Assembly (NCBI GenBank): GCA_023511485.1
Contig: JAIMBH010000004.1
Location: 35,442-99,441 of the forward strand
From: Bacillota bacterium
Lineage (GTDB): Bacteria; Actinomycetota; Aquicultoria; Aquicultorales; Aquicultoraceae
Length of the DNA stretch: 64,000 nt
Reading direction: 5' to 3'
Shown here in pieces: positions 1-7,341 of this stretch. How positions within the stretch are numbered: the stretch's first letter is position 1; every line of letters begins with the position of its first letter. A program made the translations under genes and the position numbers. The notes under the pieces are model-generated. The model did no database searches. It worked only from the letters and a program-made list of their open reading frames with translations, and had not been told where the DNA came from.

Positions 1-963
1 ATTTGCCTGAACGGTATCCCTGCCGTTCTCCTGCAGTTCATAAGCTCTTAGCTTATTTAAAAGACCGATTCCCCGTCCTTCATGCCCTAGGATATAAAGC
101 AGAACTCCTTGCCCTTCTTCATCGATCATCCTTAGAGCAGCTTCAAGCTGGTCACCACAGTCGCAGCGCAGCGAATGGAAGATATCCCCCGTAAGACACT
201 CAGAGTGGACCCTTACAAGCACATTTTCTTTACCTTCCACATCTCCTTTAACTAGAGCGAAATATTCTTTACCATCAAGTGAGCAGCGATAACCTATCGC
301 CTTAAAAACACCATAACTGGTTGGTAGATTCACCTCTGCAACGCGCTCCACTAGCTTCTCGGTCTTTCTCCTATATGCGATCAAATCAGCCACACTTACA
401 AGTTTTAAGCCGAATTTGTCCGCTACCTTCCTTAGCTGAGGAAGCCTCGCCATTGTACCGTCTTCGTTCATAATCTCGCAGATTACGCCGGCGGGGAAAA
501 GGCCTGCAAGCCTCGCCAGGTCAACAGCCGTCTCTGTATGTCCAGCCCGCTCGAGTACGCCACCTCTCTTAGCCCTGAGAGGGAAGACATGTCCGGGCAT
601 AGAGATATCCTCGGGTCTACTCTTAGGATCAACTACCGTTTGGATAGTAACTGCCCTGTCTCTTGCAGATATACCGGTTGTAATCTTTCCTTTGGCGCCA
701 ATCGACACAGTAAACGCCGTTCCTTGCTCTGACGTATTATTCTGAACCATCGGCCGGATGCCCAGCTCATCTAGCCTCTCAGGGATGCATGGCATGCAGA
801 TAAGTCCCCTGCCATTCTTTGCCATAAAGTTTATCGCCTCAGGCGTGACTTTCTCGGCAGCCATTACAAAATCGCCCTCGTTCTCTCTATCCTCATCGTC
901 GACAACGATTATTATCTTGCCATTTCGTATATCTTCTATCGCATCCTCAATCCTATCCAACAT
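1..963 (-). CDS. ribBA: Bifunctional 3,4-dihydroxy-2-butanone-4-phosphate synthase / GTP cyclohydrolase II (partial, C-terminus off the left edge)
   Basis: RibBA makes both precursors of riboflavin: DHBP from ribulose 5-phosphate (N-terminal half) and the pyrimidine intermediate from GTP (C-terminal half). About 321 residues are visible of roughly 400 in the family. I read this frame directly from the reverse strand. The start ATG (961-963) follows AGGAAAGGTGAGG. Near the N-terminus is the DHBP synthase acidic motif [10 protein letters not shown], later RAGHTE. The GTP cyclohydrolase II half shows the zinc-site pattern HSECLTGD...LRCDCGDQ and then GHEGRGIGL. It is the third gene of the riboswitch-led rib operon; a lumazine synthase gene (ribH) would be expected just beyond the left edge. 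Identification is secure. Confidence 0.96.
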   Translation of the reverse strand, partial: MLDRIEDAIEDIRNGKIIIVVDDEDRENEGDFVMAAEKVTPEAINFMAKNGRGLICMPCIPERLDELGIRPMVQNNTSEQGTAFTVSIGAKGKITTGISARDRAVTIQTVVDPKSRPEDISMPGHVFPLRAKRGGVLERAGHTETAVDLARLAGLFPAGVICEIMNEDGTMARLPQLRKVADKFGLKLVSVADLIAYRRKTEKLVERVAEVNLPTSYGVFKAIGYRCSLDGKEYFALVKGDVEGKENVLVRVHSECLTGDIFHSLRCDCGDQLEAALRMIDEEGQGVLLYILGHEGRGIGLLNKLRAYELQENGRDTVQAN

Positions 964-1132
964 CTTGCCTCACCTTTCCTGCTTACTGACTTAAGGTTGT
1001 TGCTGACTAACGCCCGTTAGCTTACCCTTCACCCGCTTTATATTTACACAAGAGCCAACCCAGGCTCCTCCTTCCGGCATTGACCCTTTCGGTATACTGC
1101 AACCGGTTGCCATCGGCTCTTAGTCTTCTTTA

Positions 1133-1777
1133 TTATGCGAATCCAAAATCACGTAGTTTCTCCATTGTAAGGCCGGATTTCTTTTCCTTTTCTTTGCTTA
1201 AGAACTTCTCGACGTATTTGCCAATCAAATCCGACTCGAGGTTGACCTTATCGCCCGGTTCTTTAAAGCCCAGAGTCGTAACCTTTGCCGTATGAGGGAT
1301 GATCGACACAGATACATAATCATCGCCATAATCCATAACGGTAAGGCTGATACCGTCAATAGCTATCGAACCCCTGTCAATTAGATAGCGGGTTACTGAC
1401 TCGGGTGCTGTTATCTTAATAAGAAGCGCATTTTTCTCGGCAACTTTGGACTTGATCGTACCGACAGCATCGACATGGCCTGCAACTATATGCCCACCAA
1501 GCCGTGCCGATAAGGTAAGTGCACGCTCTAAGTTGACTTTCTCACCTACCCTTAATTCGCCTAAGTCGGTTTTTGCAACCGTTTCGGGCATTACATCAAC
1601 TGTAAAGCTTGTGTCCGACTTAGCTGTAACCGTAAGGCAGACCCCATTTACTGCAACTGAATCCCCAATTGCAAGCTCTGGAACGAGCGAGGGGGCCTCT
1701 ATTTCTATAACAAAGTCTTTCCCAGCTCTTCTTATTGATTTTGTAGTTCCAAGCTCTTCGATTATGCCTGTAAACAT
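1133..1777 (-). CDS. ribE: Riboflavin synthase, alpha chain
   Basis: Riboflavin synthase dismutates two 6,7-dimethyl-8-ribityllumazine molecules to riboflavin. The 214-residue length is normal. It begins with the family signature MFTGIIEELG and has two tandem lumazine-binding repeats, the first with NGVCLTV, the second with DGISLTV. It lies 12 bp downstream of ribD and 170 bp upstream of ribBA, so it is cotranscribed under the FMN riboswitch. The symbol ribE follows Gram-positive usage (ribC in E. coli). Confidence 0.97.
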   Translation of the reverse strand: MFTGIIEELGTTKSIRRAGKDFVIEIEAPSLVPELAIGDSVAVNGVCLTVTAKSDTSFTVDVMPETVAKTDLGELRVGEKVNLERALTLSARLGGHIVAGHVDAVGTIKSKVAEKNALLIKITAPESVTRYLIDRGSIAIDGISLTVMDYGDDYVSVSIIPHTAKVTTLGFKEPGDKVNLESDLIGKYVEKFLSKEKEKKSGLTMEKLRDFGFA

Positions 1778-1789
1778 CCCATCAATACC

Positions 1790-2962
1790 TCAAATAATGC
1801 CTTGTTTAGAGACAGCCGCCTGGATGGCTCGAGCTTCGTTTAGCAACGCCGCCTGCCTGCGACTGCTTGGGTACGCCTGTATAAATATATCTTCACCGAT
1901 TGTGCCAACATAACGGATTCTCAAGTCTATAATCGAGCTTAAATTACCACCTACGAAATCGACGCCCTGCTCACCAATCAGCTTCGGCGCTACATATATT
2001 AAGTACTTATCCACCAGGTCAGCTTTAACAAGAGAAGCAATAAGTTTACCCCCACCCTCGACAATTATGCTTGATATCTCACGATTGGCAAGCTCCTCCA
2101 TTAGTACTTCGAGGTCTACCTTGCCGTTCCAAGAGTCGATTTCAATTACCTCAACGCCTTTTTCCCTTAAGGCTTTTATATTCTTTGCGGGGGCCGCCAT
2201 TGTGGTTGCAACAATTGTCTTTATCTCGGAAGCTGTTTGCACAATCTTGCTCTCAAGCGGAATTTTTGCCGCCGAATCAACAATAATCCGAATCGGATTC
2301 TTAGTGCCCACACGGTCCAGCCTTGTATTTAGTAGGGGATCATCAGCCAGAACCGTTCCGATGCCTACCATAATCGCATCGCTCTCATTCCTGAGTTCAT
2401 GTACGCTTTGCCTTGCATCGTTTCCGGTTATAGCGGTAGCTGTTCCAGGTGATTCGGCAATCTTGCCGTCCATGCTGATTGCCGCCTTTACTGTTACAAA
2501 CGGCCTGTGGGTTGTAATGTATTTTATGAAGACTTCGTTCTGCTTTGCAACCTGTTCTGAAAGAATACCATACTCAACCTTTATACCCGCATCCCTTAAT
2601 CTTTTGATTCCGCTACCTGCGCATTTAGGGTTAGGATCGATCATCCCAACTATAACCTTGCTTATACCTGCACTTATAATTGCCTCTGTGCAGGGAGGGG
2701 TTTTCCCGTAATGGTTGCATGGCTCAAGGGAGACCACCATTGTCGCGCCTGCCACATCTTCGGTCGCATTATTTAGAGCATTTATCTCGGCATGCGGCTC
2801 TCCCGCCTTCTTGTGATAGCCTTCAGCTATTACCCGGTCGTCCTTGATAATTACCGCTCCCACCATCGGATTTGGGCTGGTTGTTCCCCGCCCCTGCTCA
2901 GCAAGTTCAATCGCTCTGCGCATATGCGCCTCATAAAATGAAAGACCAAAACTCCCCGTCAT
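1790..2962 (-). CDS. ribD: Bifunctional diaminohydroxyphosphoribosylaminopyrimidine deaminase / 5-amino-6-(5-phosphoribosylamino)uracil reductase
   Basis: RibD carries out the deamination and the NADPH-dependent side-chain reduction that follow GTP cyclohydrolase II. At 390 residues it is of usual length. The N-terminal deaminase domain has the zinc motif HAEINAL followed by PCNHYGKTPPC. The C-terminal reductase domain (about residue 150 onward) has the substrate/NADPH segment TVKAAISMDGKIA and a late GGG loop. An alternative start at Met14 exists, but the upstream residues align with the family. It is the first gene behind the FMN riboswitch and terminator. Confidence 0.97.
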   Translation of the reverse strand: MTGSFGLSFYEAHMRRAIELAEQGRGTTSPNPMVGAVIIKDDRVIAEGYHKKAGEPHAEINALNNATEDVAGATMVVSLEPCNHYGKTPPCTEAIISAGISKVIVGMIDPNPKCAGSGIKRLRDAGIKVEYGILSEQVAKQNEVFIKYITTHRPFVTVKAAISMDGKIAESPGTATAITGNDARQSVHELRNESDAIMVGIGTVLADDPLLNTRLDRVGTKNPIRIIVDSAAKIPLESKIVQTASEIKTIVATTMAAPAKNIKALREKGVEVIEIDSWNGKVDLEVLMEELANREISSIIVEGGGKLIASLVKADLVDKYLIYVAPKLIGEQGVDFVGGNLSSIIDLRIRYVGTIGEDIFIQAYPSSRRQAALLNEARAIQAAVSKQGII

Positions 2963-3003
2963 TTCTCCTTAACACCTTGTTGCTTTAACTTTTCAAGGCA
3001 AAT

Positions 3004-3031
3004 AAAAAACGCCCAGGAGAAAGCCAGGCGC
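3004..3031 (-). terminator. Intrinsic terminator of the FMN riboswitch
   Basis: On the minus strand a GC-rich stem (CGCCTGG pairing with CCTGGGCG) with a short pyrimidine loop is followed by TTTTTTATTT. It sits between the FMN aptamer and ribD, which is the usual position of the expression platform. FMN binding is expected to favour this hairpin and shut off the rib operon. Confidence 0.85.
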
Positions 3032-3070
3032 AATATACAAGCATACATATAAACGTATACTTTAGCCTTA

Positions 3071-3243
3071 ACCTTCTCCCATCCAGACTATACTGTCGGC
3101 TCCGGAATCCCACCGGATCTGCCTAAACGCAGGTAAAGAGCATTCGTTTCCTAACTTTTACCTACATGCAGGCTCGCGGGCTTAATTCAAGAGTTTAACT
3201 CTGAAATTACCGCCGGTCGGGAATCTCACCCTGCCCCGAAGGT
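3071..3243 (-). promoter_or_regulatory. FMN riboswitch (RFN element)
   Basis: Reading the minus strand, the conserved RFN blocks appear in order: CTTCGGGGCAGGGTGAGATT, CCCGACCGGCGGTAA, AGCCCGCGAGCC, AGATCCGGTGGGATTCCGGAGCC, GACAGTATAGTCTGGATGGGAGAAG. The helix-closing 5' and 3' ends (CTTCGGGG... / ...GGGAGAAGG) are both present. It lies between rpe and ribD, so it controls ribD-ribE-ribBA by FMN-dependent transcription attenuation. Confidence 0.97.
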
Positions 3244-3292
3244 TCATATTAAGTTATAGTTAATTTTATCAGTAACGGAATCGTTATGCAAG

Positions 3293-3961
3293 CTAAATAG
3301 ACGCGGCTTTGCGGATACCCCTTACCGCCTGGGGTATATCTTTGGTACCGAATACTGCAGAACCTGCCACAAGTATATCCGCCCCTTTTAGGACGACCCT
3401 ATCTGCGTTCTTCTCAGAAATACCGCCATCTACCTGGATTTTTACATCAAGTCCTTTGGAATCTATCATGTGGCGAACGACCTCAATCTTATCGAGTGCA
3501 CTGGGAATAAACTTCTGGCCGCCAAAACCAGGGTTTACCGACATCACGACAACAAAATCTAGATCCTCAAGCAGGTAATGCAGGTGCGTTACCGGTGTTG
3601 CAGGATTTAAGGCAAGACCGGCCTTTATACCCGGATATTCCTTAATCCTCTGGATAACACGATGCGCATGGTTTGTAGCCTCTACATGGAACGAAATCCA
3701 GGACGCACCGGCCTCGATGAACCGGTCGATGTATCTCTCAGGGCTCTCAATCATCAGATGAACATCAAGCGGCAGAGACGTTTTTCTCCTCAGCGACTCT
3801 ACCACCAGTGGGCCTATGGTAATATTTGGCACAAAATGCCCGTCCATGACATCGACATGGAGTAAATCCGCCCCGCCTTCTGTTGCTTTCGCAACATCAT
3901 CGACTAAACAAGAAAAATCCGCTGATAATATCGACGGGGCTATAAGTATTTCTCTGTCCAT
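3293..3961 (-). CDS. rpe: Ribulose-phosphate 3-epimerase
   Basis: Interconverts ribulose 5-phosphate and xylulose 5-phosphate in the pentose phosphate pathway. The protein has the usual TIM-barrel length of 222 residues. Seen motifs are APSILSADF, HVDVMDGHFVPN (metal and catalytic Asp), VMSVNPGFGGQKF and QVDGGI. It stands downstream of rsmB and upstream of the rib operon. Its reaction touches ribulose 5-phosphate, the substrate of RibB, but rib genes have their own riboswitch. Confidence 0.97.
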   Translation of the reverse strand: MDREILIAPSILSADFSCLVDDVAKATEGGADLLHVDVMDGHFVPNITIGPLVVESLRRKTSLPLDVHLMIESPERYIDRFIEAGASWISFHVEATNHAHRVIQRIKEYPGIKAGLALNPATPVTHLHYLLEDLDFVVVMSVNPGFGGQKFIPSALDKIEVVRHMIDSKGLDVKIQVDGGISEKNADRVVLKGADILVAGSAVFGTKDIPQAVRGIRKAASI

Positions 3962-4080
3962 AAAAATCCTTTCAATCTTTCAATAATATAGAAATGGCAA
4001 GTTTGCCCGTCATAGCCTGACAATACCTGCTTATATTAATATATTATCGGCAGATTTTCACCCTCTTCTAGCACCTCCCC

Positions 4081-5346
4081 TCAAGCTATCCTTCTCAGCC
4101 TTGCTATAAATAGTCCGTCTATGCCATGGCGATTCGGCATGAGTTGGATAGTGCCGTCACGCACATCGCTTCGAAGGGACTCTGGCAGGTAGGGGGCGAC
4201 ATCGTCAACGTAAAAGTCCTCCCTTATCCTTAAGAATCTCTCAACGACAAGCCGGGTTTCCGGCTTGTCTATTGTGCAGACAGAGTAGACGAGAACACCG
4301 CCTGGCTTTACAAAATCAGCAACGGAAGTTAGCATCTTAGTTTGCAGGCTTGAGAGTTCTTCGATTTGCTCAGGGTTTTTTGTCCATCTGGCATCAGGTC
4401 TCCTGGCAAGCACACCCAAACCTGAACACGGTACATCGCATAGAACCCTATCGACCGGCTTCTTTATTACCGGCTTAAGTTTTGTTGCATCTGCTCTGAT
4501 AGCCTGGGCGATACTTGCCCCCATACGCCGGATATTTTCTCTCATCAAGTTGACACGGTTTGGGTTAATATCAACCGATAGAATCTGCCCATTATTTTCC
4601 ATAAGCTCTGCTATGTGAGTTGTTTTTCCGCCGGGTGCCGCGGCGATATCCAATATAGTTTCACCTGGCTGTGGGTCAACGACATGACTTATTATCATAG
4701 AACTCTCATCCTGCACGTAGAAATAGCCTTTCTTGTACTGAGGCAGGCTGCTTAAATCACCCACACCATTTACAACAAGAGCTTCTTCCAGATACTTACC
4801 TGGGTTGACTTCCCATCCCGCCTTCTCAAATATCTCGGTTAGCTTCTCAGGCGTGGTCTTTAACATGTTTACCCGGACAGTTAATTTCGGAGGACGGTTA
4901 TTTGCTTTACAAAGAGCCTGGGTCTCATCAACACCAAAATCCTCAATCCACATCTTAACCAACCATAGGGGATGAAAGTACTTCAGTGAGATGTACCTGG
5001 CTGGGTCTTTATCCTTCCTGGGCCAGGGAATTTTGTCCTGCCCGCGAGCGATGGCCCGCAAAACCCCATTTACAAACTTTGATATGCCGGGATGAAAATA
5101 GCTCTTTGCTATAACAACAGCCTCATTTACCGCAGCATGGTCGGGAACATCCATGTATATAATCTGGTAGATAGACATGCGCAGTAAATCAAGGACTAGG
5201 TCAGGGATTTTATCGAGTTTTTGCTTTGAGAACTGCTTTATAATCCAATCAAGCGTCCCAAGTGCTCTTAAAGTGCCATAGGTAAGCTCAGTAACAAAAG
5301 CCCTGTCTCTTTTATCAAGCCTGCTTTGCGCAAGTTTCTTGGGCAA
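4081..5346 (-). CDS. rsmB: 16S rRNA (cytosine(967)-C(5))-methyltransferase (start uncertain)
   Basis: RsmB methylates C967 of 16S rRNA. The N-terminal part is a NusB-like helical domain (RDRAFVTELTYGTLR), the C-terminal part a SAM-dependent methyltransferase with the SAM loop DIAAAPGGKTTH, DVPCSGLG and SVCTI carrying the catalytic cysteines. The coordinates given start at an in-frame TTG (5346-5344) with no ribosome binding site. The reading frame stays open to 5433 and encodes a recognisable RsmB N-terminus (SSREIALEVIHRVTKGGAYA), but contains no ATG/GTG/TTG there. A well-placed ATG (5423) with AGGAG lies one base out of frame. See the finding on this start. Confidence 0.92.
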   Translation of the reverse strand: MPKKLAQSRLDKRDRAFVTELTYGTLRALGTLDWIIKQFSKQKLDKIPDLVLDLLRMSIYQIIYMDVPDHAAVNEAVVIAKSYFHPGISKFVNGVLRAIARGQDKIPWPRKDKDPARYISLKYFHPLWLVKMWIEDFGVDETQALCKANNRPPKLTVRVNMLKTTPEKLTEIFEKAGWEVNPGKYLEEALVVNGVGDLSSLPQYKKGYFYVQDESSMIISHVVDPQPGETILDIAAAPGGKTTHIAELMENNGQILSVDINPNRVNLMRENIRRMGASIAQAIRADATKLKPVIKKPVDRVLCDVPCSGLGVLARRPDARWTKNPEQIEELSSLQTKMLTSVADFVKPGGVLVYSVCTIDKPETRLVVERFLRIREDFYVDDVAPYLPESLRSDVRDGTIQLMPNRHGIDGLFIARLRRIA

Positions 5347-5436
5347 AAGGATGTTAGCATACGCGCCACCTTTAGTGACACGATGAATGACTTCTAATGC
5401 AATCTCTCGAGACGATTTGTCATTAATACTCCTTTA

Positions 5437-5469
5437 CCCCCTCACCCAACCTCTCCCACGAGGGAGAGA
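5437..5469. repeat. Dispersed CTCACCC/GGGAGAG hairpin repeat, copy 1
   Basis: The segment reads CCCCTCACCCAACCTCTCCC, then ACGAGGGAGAGAA; CTCTCCC pairs with GGGAGAG. Similar elements occur at 6619-6662 and 14471-14503. It lies between fmt and rsmB. No coding role is visible. Confidence 0.7.
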
Positions 5470-5471
5470 AA

Positions 5472-6437
5472 TTAAACCCTGGCCCCTGGACCTTGGCCCC
5501 TGAACCCTAACTTGTCTCCGACTTTGAGCCGGTAGCCGCGGATAAACTCAGCACCGCCCATTTTCTTCCTGTTGGCAGGCTGGACCTCAACAAGCAACAG
5601 GGCATCGGTTGTAGTTGCAACATAGGGGCCATTGTGTTTATCTATATGAACTATCGTGCCAGGCTCTCCTTGTTTTTTTATCTCGGGCGCCTTTGCTACC
5701 CACCAAACCTTAAGAAGAGTTTCATCGAAGTGTGTATGTGCACCCGGTTTTGGATTTAATCCTCTTATTTGGTTGATGATATTATCAGCAGAATTATCCC
5801 AGTTAATCTCAAGGTCTGCATCAGTTATCTTCTCGGCATAGGTAATACCTGATTCCTCTTGCTTGCGCGGGGTTATCGTTCCAGCTTCTATTCTATCTAA
5901 CGCTTCTACCATTAGCACAGCTGAAGCATCAGATATTCGCAAAGCCAGCGTCTCCGCGGTATCTTGCGGTGAAATTTCTATCTCCTTTTGAAGCAAGATA
6001 TCCCCTGCATCCAACTCCTTGACGACCTGCATGATTGTCGTACCCGTTACCTTATCGCCAGCCATAATAGCTCTCTGAATCGGAGCTGCACCCCTCCACC
6101 TCGGAAGAAGCGAGGCATGTACATTTATAACGCCATGTCTTGGAAGGTCAAGAAGCCATTGCGGCAGGATCTTGCCATAGGCAAATACGACACCAATATC
6201 GGGCTTTAGCTCTTCCAACTTTTTACGGAAGTCCTCGTCCTTCATTGTAACAGGCTGAATAACTGGAAGCCCCTCAGACAAGGCAAGAAGCTTTATCGGA
6301 GAAGCACCTATTTTCAGCTGGCGCCCAACTGGTTTATCAGGCTGTGTTACGACAAGGACAACTTCATGTTTTGATTGTATAATGCTTTTTAATACCGGGA
6401 CCGCTAATTGCGGGGTGCCCATAAAAAATACGCGCAT
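5472..6437 (-). CDS. fmt: Methionyl-tRNA formyltransferase
   Basis: Formylates initiator Met-tRNA using 10-formyl-THF. The 321 residues show MRVFFMGTP at the start, the catalytic region NVHASLLPRWRGAAPI and LDAGDILLQ. The C-terminal OB-like domain follows from about residue 205. The last residues (GFRGQGPGARV) are encoded by a dispersed GGGTCCAGG-type repeat, so the original C-terminus has probably been replaced or extended. It is adjacent to def, the enzyme that later removes the formyl group, as in many bacteria. Confidence 0.97.
   Translation of the reverse strand: MRVFFMGTPQLAVPVLKSIIQSKHEVVLVVTQPDKPVGRQLKIGASPIKLLALSEGLPVIQPVTMKDEDFRKKLEELKPDIGVVFAYGKILPQWLLDLPRHGVINVHASLLPRWRGAAPIQRAIMAGDKVTGTTIMQVVKELDAGDILLQKEIEISPQDTAETLALRISDASAVLMVEALDRIEAGTITPRKQEESGITYAEKITDADLEINWDNSADNIINQIRGLNPKPGAHTHFDETLLKVWWVAKAPEIKKQGEPGTIVHIDKHNGPYVATTTDALLLVEVQPANRKKMGGAEFIRGYRLKVGDKLGFRGQGPGARV
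5473..5510. repeat. CCCTGGNCC-type dispersed repeat, copy overlapping the fmt 3' end
   Basis: On the plus strand this is a run of CCCTGGCCCCTGGACC-type units. Related runs are at 11196-11224, 11333-11363, 14620-14643, 19253-19284, 22565-22594 and 23829-23862. Here the element provides the terminal codons of fmt. Confidence 0.7.
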
Positions 6438-6618
6438 TTGTACCTCTAATGTATGTACTTTAGCTTTAGTCTTTTAATTATTCCCTCTATCTCTAGTTGT
6501 ATGTAGCTATCAATAACACTATAAAGTTATAGTTTAAGGTTAGATATAACTATCTGACCCATTGAGATTGCCACGTAAGCTCAAGGATTAGCTCCTAGCA
6601 TGGAAGCAAATAACAAGG

Positions 6619-6662
6619 GAACCCCTCTCACCTAACCTCCCCCACACACAGGGGAGAGGGAT
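6619..6662. repeat. Dispersed CTCACC/GGGGAGAGGG hairpin repeat, copy 2
   Basis: CCCCTCTCACCTAACCTCCCC is followed by ACACACAGGGGAGAGGG; the CCTCCCC and GGGGAG arms can pair. It lies in the 249-bp spacer between def and fmt. It is a close relative of the element at 5437-5469. Confidence 0.65.
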
Positions 6663-6686
6663 TAATAATTCGTTATTCGACACTCC

Positions 6687-7196
6687 CTACGCTAACGGTC
6701 TTTTCTCGGCAAGTAGTTTTAGTGCGCGCCGCCTCTCCTCAGGGGTAGTCCTATCTAATATAAGGACGCCGTTTAGGTGATCCACTTCGTGTTGCAATGC
6801 TCGCGCAAGAAGTCCATCAGCCTCGAATTCAACAGGTTCTCCCTTTTCATTTATAGCCTTGAACCTGATTTTTACTGAACGGGGAACCACTACTTGTATT
6901 TCGCTTGGGAAAATACTAAGGCAACCCTCTTCATCTTCCTCTATTTCATCGCTATACCAGGTTATTTCAGGGTTAATGTAGACCCTAAGCTCCTGGTGTT
7001 TGTCACTGGTATCTACAACCATAACGCGCTTTACTACACCCACCTGGTTTGCGGCAAGCCCGACTCCAGGCGCAGCATACATCGTATCAGCCATATTTTT
7101 TATAAGCAGATTTATTTCACCGTCTATTTTTTCAACCGGTTTTGTTTTTTCCTTTAATACCGGATCTGGAAAACTTCTAATCGGCAAAACTGCCAC
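6687..7196 (-). CDS. def: Peptide deformylase
   Basis: Removes the formyl group from nascent proteins. The 169-residue protein has all three metalloenzyme motifs in order: GVGLAANQ, EEGCLSIF (metal-binding Cys) and QHEVDHLNG (HExxH-type). It lies upstream of fmt and downstream of priA, a common priA-def-fmt-rsmB arrangement. Confidence 0.97.
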   Translation of the reverse strand: MAVLPIRSFPDPVLKEKTKPVEKIDGEINLLIKNMADTMYAAPGVGLAANQVGVVKRVMVVDTSDKHQELRVYINPEITWYSDEIEEDEEGCLSIFPSEIQVVVPRSVKIRFKAINEKGEPVEFEADGLLARALQHEVDHLNGVLILDRTTPEERRRALKLLAEKRPLA

Positions 7197-7221
7197 ATTA
7201 CTTCCTCCTATATAACTCTAC

Positions 7222-7333
7222 CAAAAATCGATAATCGACCGAATCGAAAAATAGCTCGAGCCGATAAAACTCTCACCTTTCATTTATTGCCCCGGTAATT
7301 CAATCGATTTTCGATTTTTCATTTTCGATTCTC
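7222..7333. repeat. Degenerate AATCGAAAAT / ATTTTCGATT repeat
   Basis: The def-priA spacer holds runs of AATCGATAATCGACCGAATCG and, further on, CGATTTTCGATTTTTCATTT. The left and right parts are roughly inverted with respect to each other. A shorter relative (TTTGATTTTTCATTTTC) is at 35708-35733. It looks like a dispersed intergenic element, not a gene. Confidence 0.55.
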
Positions 7334-7341
7334 GGTGGATA

